Below, in pieces: positions 52,333 through 61,503 of a DNA stretch of 64,000 nucleotides (within the stretch, counting starts at the first letter, position 1; each line of letters starts with the position of its first letter). This DNA comes from Marinobacter xestospongiae. Lineage in GTDB: Bacteria; Pseudomonadota; Gammaproteobacteria; Pseudomonadales; Oleiphilaceae. The notes under the pieces were generated by a model. It saw nothing but the letters and a program-made list of their open reading frames with translations, was not told the origin of the DNA and searched no databases. Location of the stretch: assembly GCF_023156385.1 (NCBI RefSeq), contig NZ_JAKZAK010000012.1:1-64000 (forward strand), read 5' to 3'. The position numbers and the translations under genes were made by a program.

Positions 52333-54978
52333 ATGCGAACGAATCAGCCACGAACCATCTACCTGAGCGAATACCAGGTCCCGGCGTTCCTGGTCGATCA
52401 TGTGGACCTTCGGTTTGAGCTGTTCGAAGACGGCGCCCGGGTTCACAGCACCCTGAGCATCCGCCGCAATCCGGAGTTCCCGGATCAGGGCGAGGCGCTG
52501 GTGCTGGATGGTGACAGCCTGGTGCTGGAGTCGGTTCAGATGAACGGCGAAGCGGTGCCGGAAAACGACTATCAGCTCAAGGGTGAGCAACTGGTGGTGC
52601 CGGGGGTGCCGGACCGCTTTGAGCTGACAGTGGTGACCTGGATTGAGCCCCAGAACAATACCCGCCTGGAGGGACTGTACAAGTCGTCCGGCATGTTCTG
52701 CACCCAGTGCGAAGCGGAGGGGTTCCGCTGTATCACCTTCTTCCCCGACCGGCCCGATGTGATGGCCAGATTCCGTACCCGCATTGAGGCGGACCGGGCC
52801 GCCTATCCGGTGCTGTTGTCCAACGGCAACGACGTCGATCGTGGTGAGCTGGCGGATGGCCGGCATTTCGTCACCTGGGAAGATCCGTTCCCCAAACCCT
52901 GCTACCTGTTCGCGCTGGTCGCCGGTGACCTGGTGGAGAAGCGCGACACCTTCCACACCTGCTCGGGCCGGGACATTGATCTTCGCATCTACGTTGAATC
53001 CCGAAATGCCCAGAAGTGCGACCACGCGATGGATTCCCTCAAGCGCTCCATGCGCTGGGATGAGGAGGTCTACGGCCGGGAGTACGATCTGGATATCTTC
53101 ATGATTGTGGCGGTGGACGACTTCAACATGGGGGCGATGGAGAACAAGGGGCTTAACATCTTCAACTCCTCCTGCGTTCTGGCCAGCCCCGATACCGCGA
53201 CGGATGCGGCATTCCAGCGCATTGAAGCCATCGTCGCCCATGAGTACTTCCACAACTGGTCCGGCAACCGGGTCACCTGTCGGGACTGGTTCCAGCTCAG
53301 CCTCAAGGAAGGCTTTACGGTCTTCCGCGATGCGGAGTTCTCAGCGGACATGGGGTCGCCCACTGTCAAACGGATCGAGGATGCTACCCTGATGCGGACG
53401 GCCCAGTTTGCCGAAGATGCCGGCCCCATGGCCCATCCGGTGCGCCCGGCGTCCTACATGGAGATCTCCAACTTTTACACGCTGACCATCTACGAGAAAG
53501 GCGCCGAGGTGGTGCGGATGATCCACACCCTGCTGGGGCCGGAGCTGTTCCGCAAGGGCAGTGATCTCTACTTCGAGCGTCACGATGGCCAGGCCGTTAC
53601 CACCGATGACTTTGTCCGTGCGATGGAGGATGCCAGCGGCCGCGACCTGAGCCAGTTCCGTCGCTGGTACGAGCAAGCCGGTACGCCGGTACTGGATGTC
53701 AGCGACGAGTACGATGCCGACAAGGGCGTCTATCGTCTCAAGGTGCAGCAGCGCATCCCGGACACTCCGGGGCAAACCGACAAACAGCCCCAGCACATCC
53801 CCTTTGCCCTGGGGCTGCTGGGGGCGGATGGCGCGGACCTGTCGCTAGCGCTGGCGGATAGTGACACCGAAGCACCGGTTTCCCGGGTCCTGGAACTGAC
53901 CGATACCGAGCATACCTTTGAGTTCCATGGCCTGGCGGAGCGGCCGGTACCGTCTCTGCTGCGGGGGTTCTCCGCGCCGGTGCGGGTGCATTACCCATGG
54001 ACCCGGGACCAGCTGATGTTCCTGGCCAGCCACGACAGTGATGGCTTCAATCGTTGGGATGCCGGCCAACGCCTGGCGGTTGATGTGATCCAGGCACTCG
54101 AGGGGCAGGCGGATGATGGAGAGGTGGATGCCCGCCTGATCGACGCATACCGGCAGCTGCTGAATGACGCCACGCTGGATCAGGCGCTGGTGGCCAAGAT
54201 GCTGAATCTGCCGTCCCTGGCCTATCTGATCGAACTGGCCGAAGAGGCCGATGTTCAGGCGTTGCACCGCGCCCGGGAAAAGGTCCTGACCACGTTGGCC
54301 GAGACCTTGCGGGAAGACCTGCTGGCCTGCTACCACCGCAACGACGACAGTGGCGATTACCAACTCACGCCAGAGGCCATCGCCCGCCGTAGCCTCCGCA
54401 ATACCGCACTGGCGTGGCTGCTGCACATCGACGATGCCGAGGCCTGTGATCTGGCGCGGGTCCAGTTCGACCGGGCCAGCAACATGACCGACCAGATGGG
54501 CGCGCTGCGGGCACTGGTAAATTCCGGTTTCGCTGCAGAACGTGGTGAAGTGCTGGACGGTTTCTACCAGCGCTGGCAGGACGACCCCCAGGTGGTGGAG
54601 CAGTGGTTCTCGGTGCAGGCCGCGAGTACTGAAGCGGGGCATCTTGGCAAAATCCGGGCGCTGTTGACCCATCCGGCGTTCGAATGGACCAACCCCAACA
54701 AGGTGCGTTCGGTGATCGGTGCCTTTGCCGGCCAGAACCTGTCGGAATTCCACCAGGACGACGCCTCCGGTTATCGCTTCCTGGCGGAACAGGTCCGGCG
54801 CCTGGATGATCTGAATCCGCAGATCGCTGCTCGCCTGGTGGCGCCTCTGACCCGCTGGCGCAAGTTTGCGCCGGTTTACCGCGAGGGCATGAAAACCGCG
54901 CTGGAGATGATCCGGGACAAGGACGGTCTGTCGCGGGATGTCTATGAAGTTGTCCACAAGAGCCTGGCCGGGTCCTGA
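52333..54978 (+). CDS. pepN: Alanyl (membrane) aminopeptidase N
   Basis: A cytosolic zinc aminopeptidase that removes N-terminal residues from peptides. The 881 residues have the M1-family exopeptidase motif GAMEN near 267-271 and the zinc motif HEYFHN (His303, His307) with the third ligand Glu about 19 residues on in SLKEGFTVFRD. Length matches E. coli PepN (870). AGGGAGA lies just before the ATG. It is the last of a run of plus-strand genes after DUF2797. Confidence 0.96.
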   Translation: MRTNQPRTIYLSEYQVPAFLVDHVDLRFELFEDGARVHSTLSIRRNPEFPDQGEALVLDGDSLVLESVQMNGEAVPENDYQLKGEQLVVPGVPDRFELTVVTWIEPQNNTRLEGLYKSSGMFCTQCEAEGFRCITFFPDRPDVMARFRTRIEADRAAYPVLLSNGNDVDRGELADGRHFVTWEDPFPKPCYLFALVAGDLVEKRDTFHTCSGRDIDLRIYVESRNAQKCDHAMDSLKRSMRWDEEVYGREYDLDIFMIVAVDDFNMGAMENKGLNIFNSSCVLASPDTATDAAFQRIEAIVAHEYFHNWSGNRVTCRDWFQLSLKEGFTVFRDAEFSADMGSPTVKRIEDATLMRTAQFAEDAGPMAHPVRPASYMEISNFYTLTIYEKGAEVVRMIHTLLGPELFRKGSDLYFERHDGQAVTTDDFVRAMEDASGRDLSQFRRWYEQAGTPVLDVSDEYDADKGVYRLKVQQRIPDTPGQTDKQPQHIPFALGLLGADGADLSLALADSDTEAPVSRVLELTDTEHTFEFHGLAERPVPSLLRGFSAPVRVHYPWTRDQLMFLASHDSDGFNRWDAGQRLAVDVIQALEGQADDGEVDARLIDAYRQLLNDATLDQALVAKMLNLPSLAYLIELAEEADVQALHRAREKVLTTLAETLREDLLACYHRNDDSGDYQLTPEAIARRSLRNTALAWLLHIDDAEACDLARVQFDRASNMTDQMGALRALVNSGFAAERGEVLDGFYQRWQDDPQVVEQWFSVQAASTEAGHLGKIRALLTHPAFEWTNPNKVRSVIGAFAGQNLSEFHQDDASGYRFLAEQVRRLDDLNPQIAARLVAPLTRWRKFAPVYREGMKTALEMIRDKDGLSRDVYEVVHKSLAGS

Positions 54979-55136
54979 GACCCGGTCGGCAAAATCGCAC
55001 TTTCGGTCGATGCCCCCAGAGGGCTCTTCGGCTAACCTTCGATGCTATGAGTCAGTAGTCCATGATAAAAACCTGAGGAGCCGCTAAAGGCTCCCACCAC
55101 CTGTTGGTCTTCCAGACGCACCTAAGGTGAAAGACA

Positions 55137-56525
55137 ATGAGAAATAACAAGAACGTTCTTCTGGGCAGTCTTTTAGCGCTTACCGTAGCGGCCGCACCGG
55201 CATTCGGCGCGGTCTCTTCCAGCGAGGCCTCGCGGCTTGGCCGCGACCTGACTCCGTTCGGTTCGGAGAAAGCCGGTAACGAAGCCGGCACCATCCCGGC
55301 CTGGGATGGCGGCCTGTCAACGCCGCCAGCAGGTTATGAGGGCTCAGGGCAGCATCACATCGATCCTTTCCCCCAGGACAAGCCGCTTTTTACCATCAAT
55401 GCCAGCAACATGGCGGTGTATGAAGAGCGGTTGCCGGATGGCGTCAAGGCGATGCTGGAAACCTACCCCACCACGTTCCGGCTACCGGTCTACATCAGCC
55501 GGCGTACTCACGCGGTACCGGACTGGGTGGCAGACAACATTCGCAAGAATGCCACCAGCGCTCGCATCGTGGGCGAGGGCGCCGGCCTTGAAGGCGCCTT
55601 CGGTGGTTATCCGTTCCCCATTCTCCATGGCAACAACGAAGAGAAAGCCTGGCAGGTGATCTGGAACCACCTGACCCGCTGGCGGGGCATCAGTGCGACC
55701 CGTCGTTCCAGCGAGGTGGCGGTTCAGAGCGATGGCGACTATTCGTTGGTGACGTCCCAGCAGGAAGTGTTCTTCAATTTCTACAACCCCGAGGGGGGCG
55801 AAGATGAGCTGGACAACATCATCTTTTACTACCTCTCGTTTACTCAGTCACCACCACGGTTGGCCGGTGGCGCGGTGCTGGTTCATGAAACCCTGAACCA
55901 GATCGTCAATCCCCGCTATGGCTGGGGTTACAACGCCGGTCAGCGGCGTGTCCGGCGGGCTCCGAACCTGGGTTACGATTCCCCCATTGCGGCGTCGGAC
56001 AACCTGCGTACTGCCGACGATACCGACATCTTCAACGGTGCACTCGATCGCTATAACTGGCGCTACGAGGGCCTGCGGGAAATGTACATTCCCTACAACA
56101 ACTACCTGGTGAGCAAGGCCGGTACGCCCTACGAGGACATTCTCGGGGTGTCCCACATCAACCCGGATCTGACCCGCTGGGAGTTGCACCGGGTGCATGT
56201 GGTTGAAGCGACGCTCAAGGATGACGCCCGGCATATCTATTCCAAGCGACGGTTCTATGTCGATGCCGACAGCTGGAACGTGTTGCTGGTCGACCAGTAC
56301 GACAGCCGCGGTGAGCTGTGGCGGGTGACCATGGGCCTGGCGAAGAACTACTACGAGCTGCCGGGTGTGTGGACTGTGCTCGATGTCTACCATGACTTGC
56401 AGGCCCGCCGTTACCACGTGCTGGGACTGGATACCGAGGAATCGGGAACCCGTGTCTTCACGGACGATGTGCCAAACCGGCGTTATTTCTCTCCCGCCTC
56501 ACTGCGTCGCCGGAGTGTCCGCTGA
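55137..56525 (+). CDS. DUF1329 family outer-envelope protein
   Basis: A 462-residue exported protein: signal peptide (KNVLLGSLLALTVAAAPAFGA) followed by the family pattern beginning SSEASRLGRDLTPFGSEKAG and IPAWDGGL, with later WNVLLVDQYDSRGELWR and the C-terminal YHDLQARRYHV. DUF1329 proteins resemble LolB/LppM-like beta-sheet lipid-binding proteins and are typically encoded beside MMPL-type RND transporters and YCF48-like proteins, as here, suggesting transport of a hydrophobic substrate to the outer membrane. AAGGTGA precedes the ATG by 7 bases. The usual DUF1302 partner is not in this window. Confidence 0.9.
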   Translation: MRNNKNVLLGSLLALTVAAAPAFGAVSSSEASRLGRDLTPFGSEKAGNEAGTIPAWDGGLSTPPAGYEGSGQHHIDPFPQDKPLFTINASNMAVYEERLPDGVKAMLETYPTTFRLPVYISRRTHAVPDWVADNIRKNATSARIVGEGAGLEGAFGGYPFPILHGNNEEKAWQVIWNHLTRWRGISATRRSSEVAVQSDGDYSLVTSQQEVFFNFYNPEGGEDELDNIIFYYLSFTQSPPRLAGGAVLVHETLNQIVNPRYGWGYNAGQRRVRRAPNLGYDSPIAASDNLRTADDTDIFNGALDRYNWRYEGLREMYIPYNNYLVSKAGTPYEDILGVSHINPDLTRWELHRVHVVEATLKDDARHIYSKRRFYVDADSWNVLLVDQYDSRGELWRVTMGLAKNYYELPGVWTVLDVYHDLQARRYHVLGLDTEESGTRVFTDDVPNRRYFSPASLRRRSVR

Positions 56526-56674
56526 TCACCAGCGGAGTTGTTGCGGCTGCCCAGCAGTGAGCGTGATCGGCACCAGTCACGGTGCCGACGTGGGTAGCTG
56601 AATCGCGATCAAGGGGATCGCAACAGAGACACAGATCATTATTACTAATTATTACTACAAGATAGGCGTATCGA

Positions 56675-57820
56675 ATGGCTACACGTGTAACGTGCAAGGC
56701 TCTCGGCGCGGCATGCTTTGGCCTGTCCATGGCACTGTCCGCCCCGGCAGCGTTTGCTCTAGCGGATGTGATTGAAACACCGGCCAGGGAAACCAGCCTG
56801 GCTCCCTCCCAGTTGCTCACCGACGCTGCGACAGCGGGCGACCGCATCATTGCGGTGGGGGAGCGGGGGCATATCATCGTTTCCGACGATGAAGGCGCCA
56901 ACTGGTCCCAGGGGCAGGTGCCGGTGTCGGTCACCCTCACCGGTGTGGACTTCCCAACGGCCAATGAAGGCTGGGTGGTTGGGCACAGCGGCGTGGTGCT
57001 GCACAGTGATGACCGTGGCGACACCTGGTCGGTGCAACTGACGGGCATCGGTGCGGCGAAGCTGGCCATCGAGGGCAAAGAAGCGCGGGCTGAAGCCCTG
57101 GAAGCGCGGATTGCAGAAGCGCCGGAAGAAGAGAAGGGAGATCTGGAGTGGGCGTTGGACGACCTGCTGTTCTCGCTGGATAACCTCCGCGCAGATCTGG
57201 ACATCGGGCCGGTTAACCCGCTGCTGGACGTGTGGTTCGAGAACGATCAGCACGGGTTTGTAGTTGGCGCTTACGGCATGATTCTACGCACCCGGGACGG
57301 CGGTGAGACCTGGCAGGACTGGTCGGGTCAGCTGGAAAACCCCACCGGTTTTCACCTCAATGCCATTACCCGCATTACCGGCGGGGCCCTGGTGATCGTG
57401 GGTGAGGCCGGCCAGATTCATGTCTCCGTGGACAATGGCGAAACCTGGGAGTTGCGCACCAGCCCCTACGAGGGGTCACTGTTTGGCGTGATCAGCACCG
57501 GTCAGGTCAATGAAATCCTGGCGTTTGGCCTGCGGGGCAACATCCTGCTGTCAACCGATCTGGGCAAGAGCTGGAAGTTTGTCCCCAACGATGCCAAGGC
57601 CACCCTCAACGATGGCGCGGTGGCCGAAGACGGCCGCATTACCCTGGTGGGCAATGGCGGTGCCGTGCTGGTCAGCGGGAACGGTGCCGAGAGCTTCCGT
57701 GAACACTTCCGCAGTGAGCGGGCAGGGGTGATGAGCGTGGTGCCGGTATCGGACACCGACATTCTGATCGTGGGCGAGGACGGTGTACACCGGACCGACG
57801 CCCGTGGAAGAGATCTGTAA
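56675..57820 (+). CDS. YCF48-like beta-propeller exported protein
   Basis: A 381-residue protein with a signal peptide (ACFGLSMALSAPAAFALA) and repeated Asp-box/BNR blades (SDDEGANWSQG, HSDDRGDTWSV, TRDGGETWQDW, SVDNGETWELR, STDLGKSWKFV), the pattern of photosystem-assembly-factor-like YCF48 propellers. An insertion of charged helix (about 130-175) lies between blades. In marine gammaproteobacteria such proteins accompany DUF1329 and MMPL genes, probably as a periplasmic assembly part of the transporter. 149 bp after the DUF1329 stop and 48 bp before the MMPL gene. Confidence 0.9.
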   Translation: MATRVTCKALGAACFGLSMALSAPAAFALADVIETPARETSLAPSQLLTDAATAGDRIIAVGERGHIIVSDDEGANWSQGQVPVSVTLTGVDFPTANEGWVVGHSGVVLHSDDRGDTWSVQLTGIGAAKLAIEGKEARAEALEARIAEAPEEEKGDLEWALDDLLFSLDNLRADLDIGPVNPLLDVWFENDQHGFVVGAYGMILRTRDGGETWQDWSGQLENPTGFHLNAITRITGGALVIVGEAGQIHVSVDNGETWELRTSPYEGSLFGVISTGQVNEILAFGLRGNILLSTDLGKSWKFVPNDAKATLNDGAVAEDGRITLVGNGGAVLVSGNGAESFREHFRSERAGVMSVVPVSDTDILIVGEDGVHRTDARGRDL

Positions 57821-57868
57821 CTCGCCCTGCTGCGACATAACTGAACAAAAGGAAGAGGGGCTTTTTGA

Positions 57869-60253
57869 ATGTCCAACCGGATGCATGACAAGGGCGAGCA
57901 TTACCTGACCACGCCCAAGGCCGAGCCGTTCCTGGAGCGGCTTATTTTCAACAACCGGGCAATTATCCTGTTCGGTTTCCTGATCCTGACCCTGTTTCTG
58001 GGCTACAACGCCGTCAAGATCAAGCCGGATGCCAGCTTCGAGCGGATGATTCCGCTGGAGCATCCCTACATCGTCAACATGCTCGAGCACCGGGACGACC
58101 TCGGTAATCTGGGCAACTTTGTGCGGGTGGCCGTGGCGGCCAAGGATGGGGACATCTTTGATCCCCAGTACATGGATACTCTGAAGCAGATCACCGACGA
58201 GATGTTCTATCTCGATGGCGTGGACCGCTCCGGGCTGAAATCCCTGTGGACTCCCAATGTCCGCTGGGTTGAGGTGACCGAGCAGGGCTTCCAGGGCGGT
58301 GAGGTGATTCCCGATGGTTATGACGGCTCGCCGGCCAGCCTGGAGAATCTGCGTCAGAACGTGTTGCGCTCCAATCAGGTGGGCCGGCTGGTGGCGGACA
58401 ACTTCAAGTCCACCATTGTGTACGCGCCGCTGTATGAGACCAACCCTGAAACCGGTGAACCACTGGACTACGCGGCCTTCTCCCGCCAGCTGGAAGAGAA
58501 GATCCGCGCCAAGTACGAAGGTCAGAATCCCAACGTCGAAATCCACATTGTCGGGTTTGCCAAGAAGGTCGGTGACCTGATCGAGGGCATTGGCTCCATA
58601 GCCTGGTTTGCCGGCATCACCATCGTATTGACCACGCTGCTGCTCTACGGCTACTCCCGCTGTATCGCCGGCACCCTGGTACCGGTGTTCTCCTCCATTG
58701 TGGCGGTGTTCTGGCAACTGGGGGCGCTGCGCCTGCTGGGCTATGGGCTCGACCCCTATTCGGTGCTGGTGCCGTTCCTGGTGTTTGCCATCGGGATCAG
58801 TCACGGTGTTCAGGTGGTGAATGCGATGGCGCTGGAAGCCGCCAAGGGCTTTGATCCGATCACGGCGGCCCGGCTGGCGTTCCGCGCTCTGTACATTCCG
58901 GGCATGCTGGCGTTGATCTCGGACGCCTTCGGTTTCCTGACCCTGCTGTTCATCCAGATTGATGTGATCAAGGACCTGGCGGTTGCCGCGGGCCTGGGCG
59001 TGGCGATTGTGATTGTCACCAACCTGGTTCTGCACCCGTTGATCATGTCCTACATCGGCATTACCAAAGGCGGTGTCCGCCATGTTCAGAACCACGGCGA
59101 GAAGCAGGACCGCAAATGGCGGATCATGTCGTACTTCTCCCATCCGGGAGTGGCGCCGATTTCCCTGCTGATTGCCTTGCTGGGTCTGGGGCTGGGTCTG
59201 TACTACAAGCAGGACCTGAAAGTGGGCGACCTGGATCAGGGCGCACCGGAACTGCGGCCCGACTCGGTCTATAACAAGGACAACGCCTTTATCATCGACA
59301 ACTACTCCACCAGTGCCGACATTCTGGTGGTGATGGTGGAGACGCCGGTCGAGCAGTGCACTCAGTACAATGTGCTCAGGGCGATGGACAGTCTGCAGTG
59401 GGAGCTGCAGAACACTCCGGGCGTTCAGTCCACGGCGTCGCTGGCGGATGTTTCCAAGACCGTGACCAAGGCTCTCAACGAGGGTAACTGGAAGTGGTAC
59501 GAGATCTCCCGCAACCAGACCATCATCAATGCGTCCATCCGTGAGGCACCTCCGGGCCTGATCAACACCGATTGCAGTCTGACGCCGGTGCTGGTGTTCC
59601 TGGAAGATCACAAAGCCGAAACCCTGCAGACCGTGGTTGCAGAGGTGGAGGACTTTGCCGCTCAGAACAGCAATGAAGAACACAACTTCCTGCTGGCGAC
59701 TGGTAACGCCGGGGTGGAAGCCGCCACCAACGAGGTGATCTCCAGCGCCAAGAACATGATGCTGCTGTTCGTCTACGGCGTAGTGAGTGTGCTGTGTTTC
59801 GTCACCTTCCGGTCGATTCGTGCGGTTCTGTGTATTGTGGTGCCGCTGGGCCTGACCTCCATTCTGTGTGAGGCGATCATGGCGGTGTCCGGAATCGGCA
59901 TCAAAGTCGCAACCCTGCCGGTTATCGCCCTAGGGGTGGGTATCGGTGTCGACTACGGCATCTATATCTACAGCAAGCTGGAGAAGTTCCTGCTCGAAGG
60001 CAAGACCCTGCAGGAGGCTTACTTTGAGACCCTGCGGTCCACCGGTAAGGCGGTTATCTTCACTGGCGTGACCCTGGGACTGGGTGTGGTGACCTGGATC
60101 TTCTCACCCATCAAGTTCCAGGCCGACATGGGCTTCCTGCTGTTCTTCATGTTCCTCTGGAACATGGTGGGCGCGATCTGGCTGCTGCCGGCCCTGGCCC
60201 GTTTCCTGCTCCGGCCGGAGCGGATGGTTGCCAAAGCGCGGTCTGCCAAGTAA
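57869..60253 (+). CDS. MMPL/RND family transporter
   Basis: A 794-residue inner-membrane transporter with the RND layout: one N-terminal helix (ILFGFLILTLFLGYN), a periplasmic domain, six helices (about 240-415; GAMEAA-like sterol-sensing region SHGVQVVNAMALEAAKG), a second periplasmic domain, and five or six C-terminal helices with ALGVGIGVDYGIYIYSKLEK. Such proteins move lipids or other hydrophobic compounds using the proton gradient. AGAGGGG lies 9 bases before the ATG. It forms a module with DUF1329 and YCF48-like genes; a strong terminator follows. Confidence 0.9.
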   Translation: MSNRMHDKGEHYLTTPKAEPFLERLIFNNRAIILFGFLILTLFLGYNAVKIKPDASFERMIPLEHPYIVNMLEHRDDLGNLGNFVRVAVAAKDGDIFDPQYMDTLKQITDEMFYLDGVDRSGLKSLWTPNVRWVEVTEQGFQGGEVIPDGYDGSPASLENLRQNVLRSNQVGRLVADNFKSTIVYAPLYETNPETGEPLDYAAFSRQLEEKIRAKYEGQNPNVEIHIVGFAKKVGDLIEGIGSIAWFAGITIVLTTLLLYGYSRCIAGTLVPVFSSIVAVFWQLGALRLLGYGLDPYSVLVPFLVFAIGISHGVQVVNAMALEAAKGFDPITAARLAFRALYIPGMLALISDAFGFLTLLFIQIDVIKDLAVAAGLGVAIVIVTNLVLHPLIMSYIGITKGGVRHVQNHGEKQDRKWRIMSYFSHPGVAPISLLIALLGLGLGLYYKQDLKVGDLDQGAPELRPDSVYNKDNAFIIDNYSTSADILVVMVETPVEQCTQYNVLRAMDSLQWELQNTPGVQSTASLADVSKTVTKALNEGNWKWYEISRNQTIINASIREAPPGLINTDCSLTPVLVFLEDHKAETLQTVVAEVEDFAAQNSNEEHNFLLATGNAGVEAATNEVISSAKNMMLLFVYGVVSVLCFVTFRSIRAVLCIVVPLGLTSILCEAIMAVSGIGIKVATLPVIALGVGIGVDYGIYIYSKLEKFLLEGKTLQEAYFETLRSTGKAVIFTGVTLGLGVVTWIFSPIKFQADMGFLLFFMFLWNMVGAIWLLPALARFLLRPERMVAKARSAK

Positions 60254-60273
60254 ATTTGGCGCCGCTTCCGGAA

Positions 60274-60298
60274 AAGCCCGTTTTTAACGGGCTTTTTT
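60274..60298 (+). terminator. Intrinsic terminator of the MMPL operon
   Basis: A 9-bp stem aagcccgtt / aacgggctt with a TTT loop, followed by TTTTTT, 20 bp after the transporter stop codon. Confidence 0.93.
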
Positions 60299-60439
60299 GT
60301 TGCTCGCTCAAAAGGTTAGGGTGGCAATCGTTCCTTTATTTACCCAGGGAACTGGTCTATGTTCTATGCGTAGACGTAGTCTGCCTGCACCAGTGTGTGC
60401 GGGCGGTTAATGATAACGATGAAGAAAAAGGATGAGCTC

Positions 60440-61423
60440 ATGGCACTACGAAAGAACTTCTCCGCTTTGGCGATGGCAGCAGCAGTCGGTTTCGGCTCGG
60501 CTTCCATGTCTGTTTCCGCCGCTGACCAGCGGTTCGTGACGATTGGTACCGGTGGTGTTACCGGCGTTTACTACCCGGCCGGTGGCGCGATCTGTCGTCT
60601 GGTCAACATGGATCGCAAGGAGCACGGCATCCGCTGTTCGGTGGAAAGTACCGGTGGCTCTGTCTACAACCTCAACGCCATTCGCCAGGGTGAGCTGGAT
60701 CTCGCCGTCGCCCAGTCTGACTGGCAGTACCATGCCTACAATGGCACCAGCGGCTTTGAAGACGATGGCGCCAACAAGAAGCTGCGGGCGGTCTTCTCTC
60801 TGCACCCGGAGCCGTTCACCGTGGTAGCCAGCAAGGGCTCCAACATCCGCAGCTTTGAGGATCTGTCTGGCAAGCGCGTCTCCGTTGGCAACCCCGGTTC
60901 TGGCCAGCGTGCGACCGCCGAAGTACTGATGGACGCCATGGGCTGGGATCTGGACGAATTCTCCCTGGCCGCCGAGCTGAAAGCTGCCGAGCAGTCCCAG
61001 GCGCTGTGTGATGGCAACATCGATGCGTTCTTCTACACCGTGGGCCACCCGTCCGGAGCGATCAAGGAAGCCACCACGTCCTGCGACAGCGTATTGGTTA
61101 ACGTGGACAACGACGCCACTGCCGAGCTGGTTGAAAACAACCCTTACTACCGTGTAGCCACCATTCCCGGCGGCATGTACCGTGGCAATGAGGCGGATGT
61201 CACCACCTTCGGTGTGGCTGCTACGTTCGTGAGCTCTTCCGACGTTGCTGATGATGTGGTCTATGAAGTGGTCAAAGCGGTCTTCGAAAACTTCGACACC
61301 TTCAAGCGTCTGCACCCGGCCTTTGCCAACCTGCAGAAGGAAGAAATGGTTGCCGACGCCCTGAGTGCGCCTCTGCACCCGGGTGCCCTCAAATACTACA
61401 AGGAAGTCGGCCTGATCGACTGA
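60440..61423 (+). CDS. TAXI-type TRAP transporter solute-binding protein
   Basis: A 327-residue periplasmic binding protein of the TAXI family. It has a signal peptide (about 1-22, ending SVSAA), then the start of the mature protein [20 protein letters not shown], the [19 protein letters not shown] segment, and [20 protein letters not shown]. The ATG at 60440 follows AAGGA by 7 bases; an ATG at 60419 and a GTG at 60395 lack a good site. A perfect hairpin and the fused permease gene follow, as usual for this family. Substrate is likely a small acid such as glutamate or a dicarboxylate, but not provable. Confidence 0.93.
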   Translation: MALRKNFSALAMAAAVGFGSASMSVSAADQRFVTIGTGGVTGVYYPAGGAICRLVNMDRKEHGIRCSVESTGGSVYNLNAIRQGELDLAVAQSDWQYHAYNGTSGFEDDGANKKLRAVFSLHPEPFTVVASKGSNIRSFEDLSGKRVSVGNPGSGQRATAEVLMDAMGWDLDEFSLAAELKAAEQSQALCDGNIDAFFYTVGHPSGAIKEATTSCDSVLVNVDNDATAELVENNPYYRVATIPGGMYRGNEADVTTFGVAATFVSSSDVADDVVYEVVKAVFENFDTFKRLHPAFANLQKEEMVADALSAPLHPGALKYYKEVGLID

Positions 61424-61438
61424 TCCCTTGCCAACCAG

Positions 61439-61465
61439 ACAGCGGGCATTTCAGATGCCCGCTGT
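61439..61465 (+). terminator. Hairpin between TRAP binding protein and permease genes
   Basis: An 11-bp perfect stem (acagcgggcat / atgcccgctgt) with a ttcag loop lies 16 bp past the binding-protein stop, without a long T-run. Such a hairpin could partly end transcription or protect the upstream mRNA, giving more binding protein than permease. Confidence 0.7.
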
Positions 61466-61503
61466 TGTTTCCAGCCGTTTGAAACCTCTGACAGGACGTA
61501 ACT

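Noticed and set aside
57551..59683. A 710-codon minus-strand frame across the MMPL gene
   Set aside because: Antisense shadow with His/Gln-rich random composition; the plus-strand transporter is well supported.
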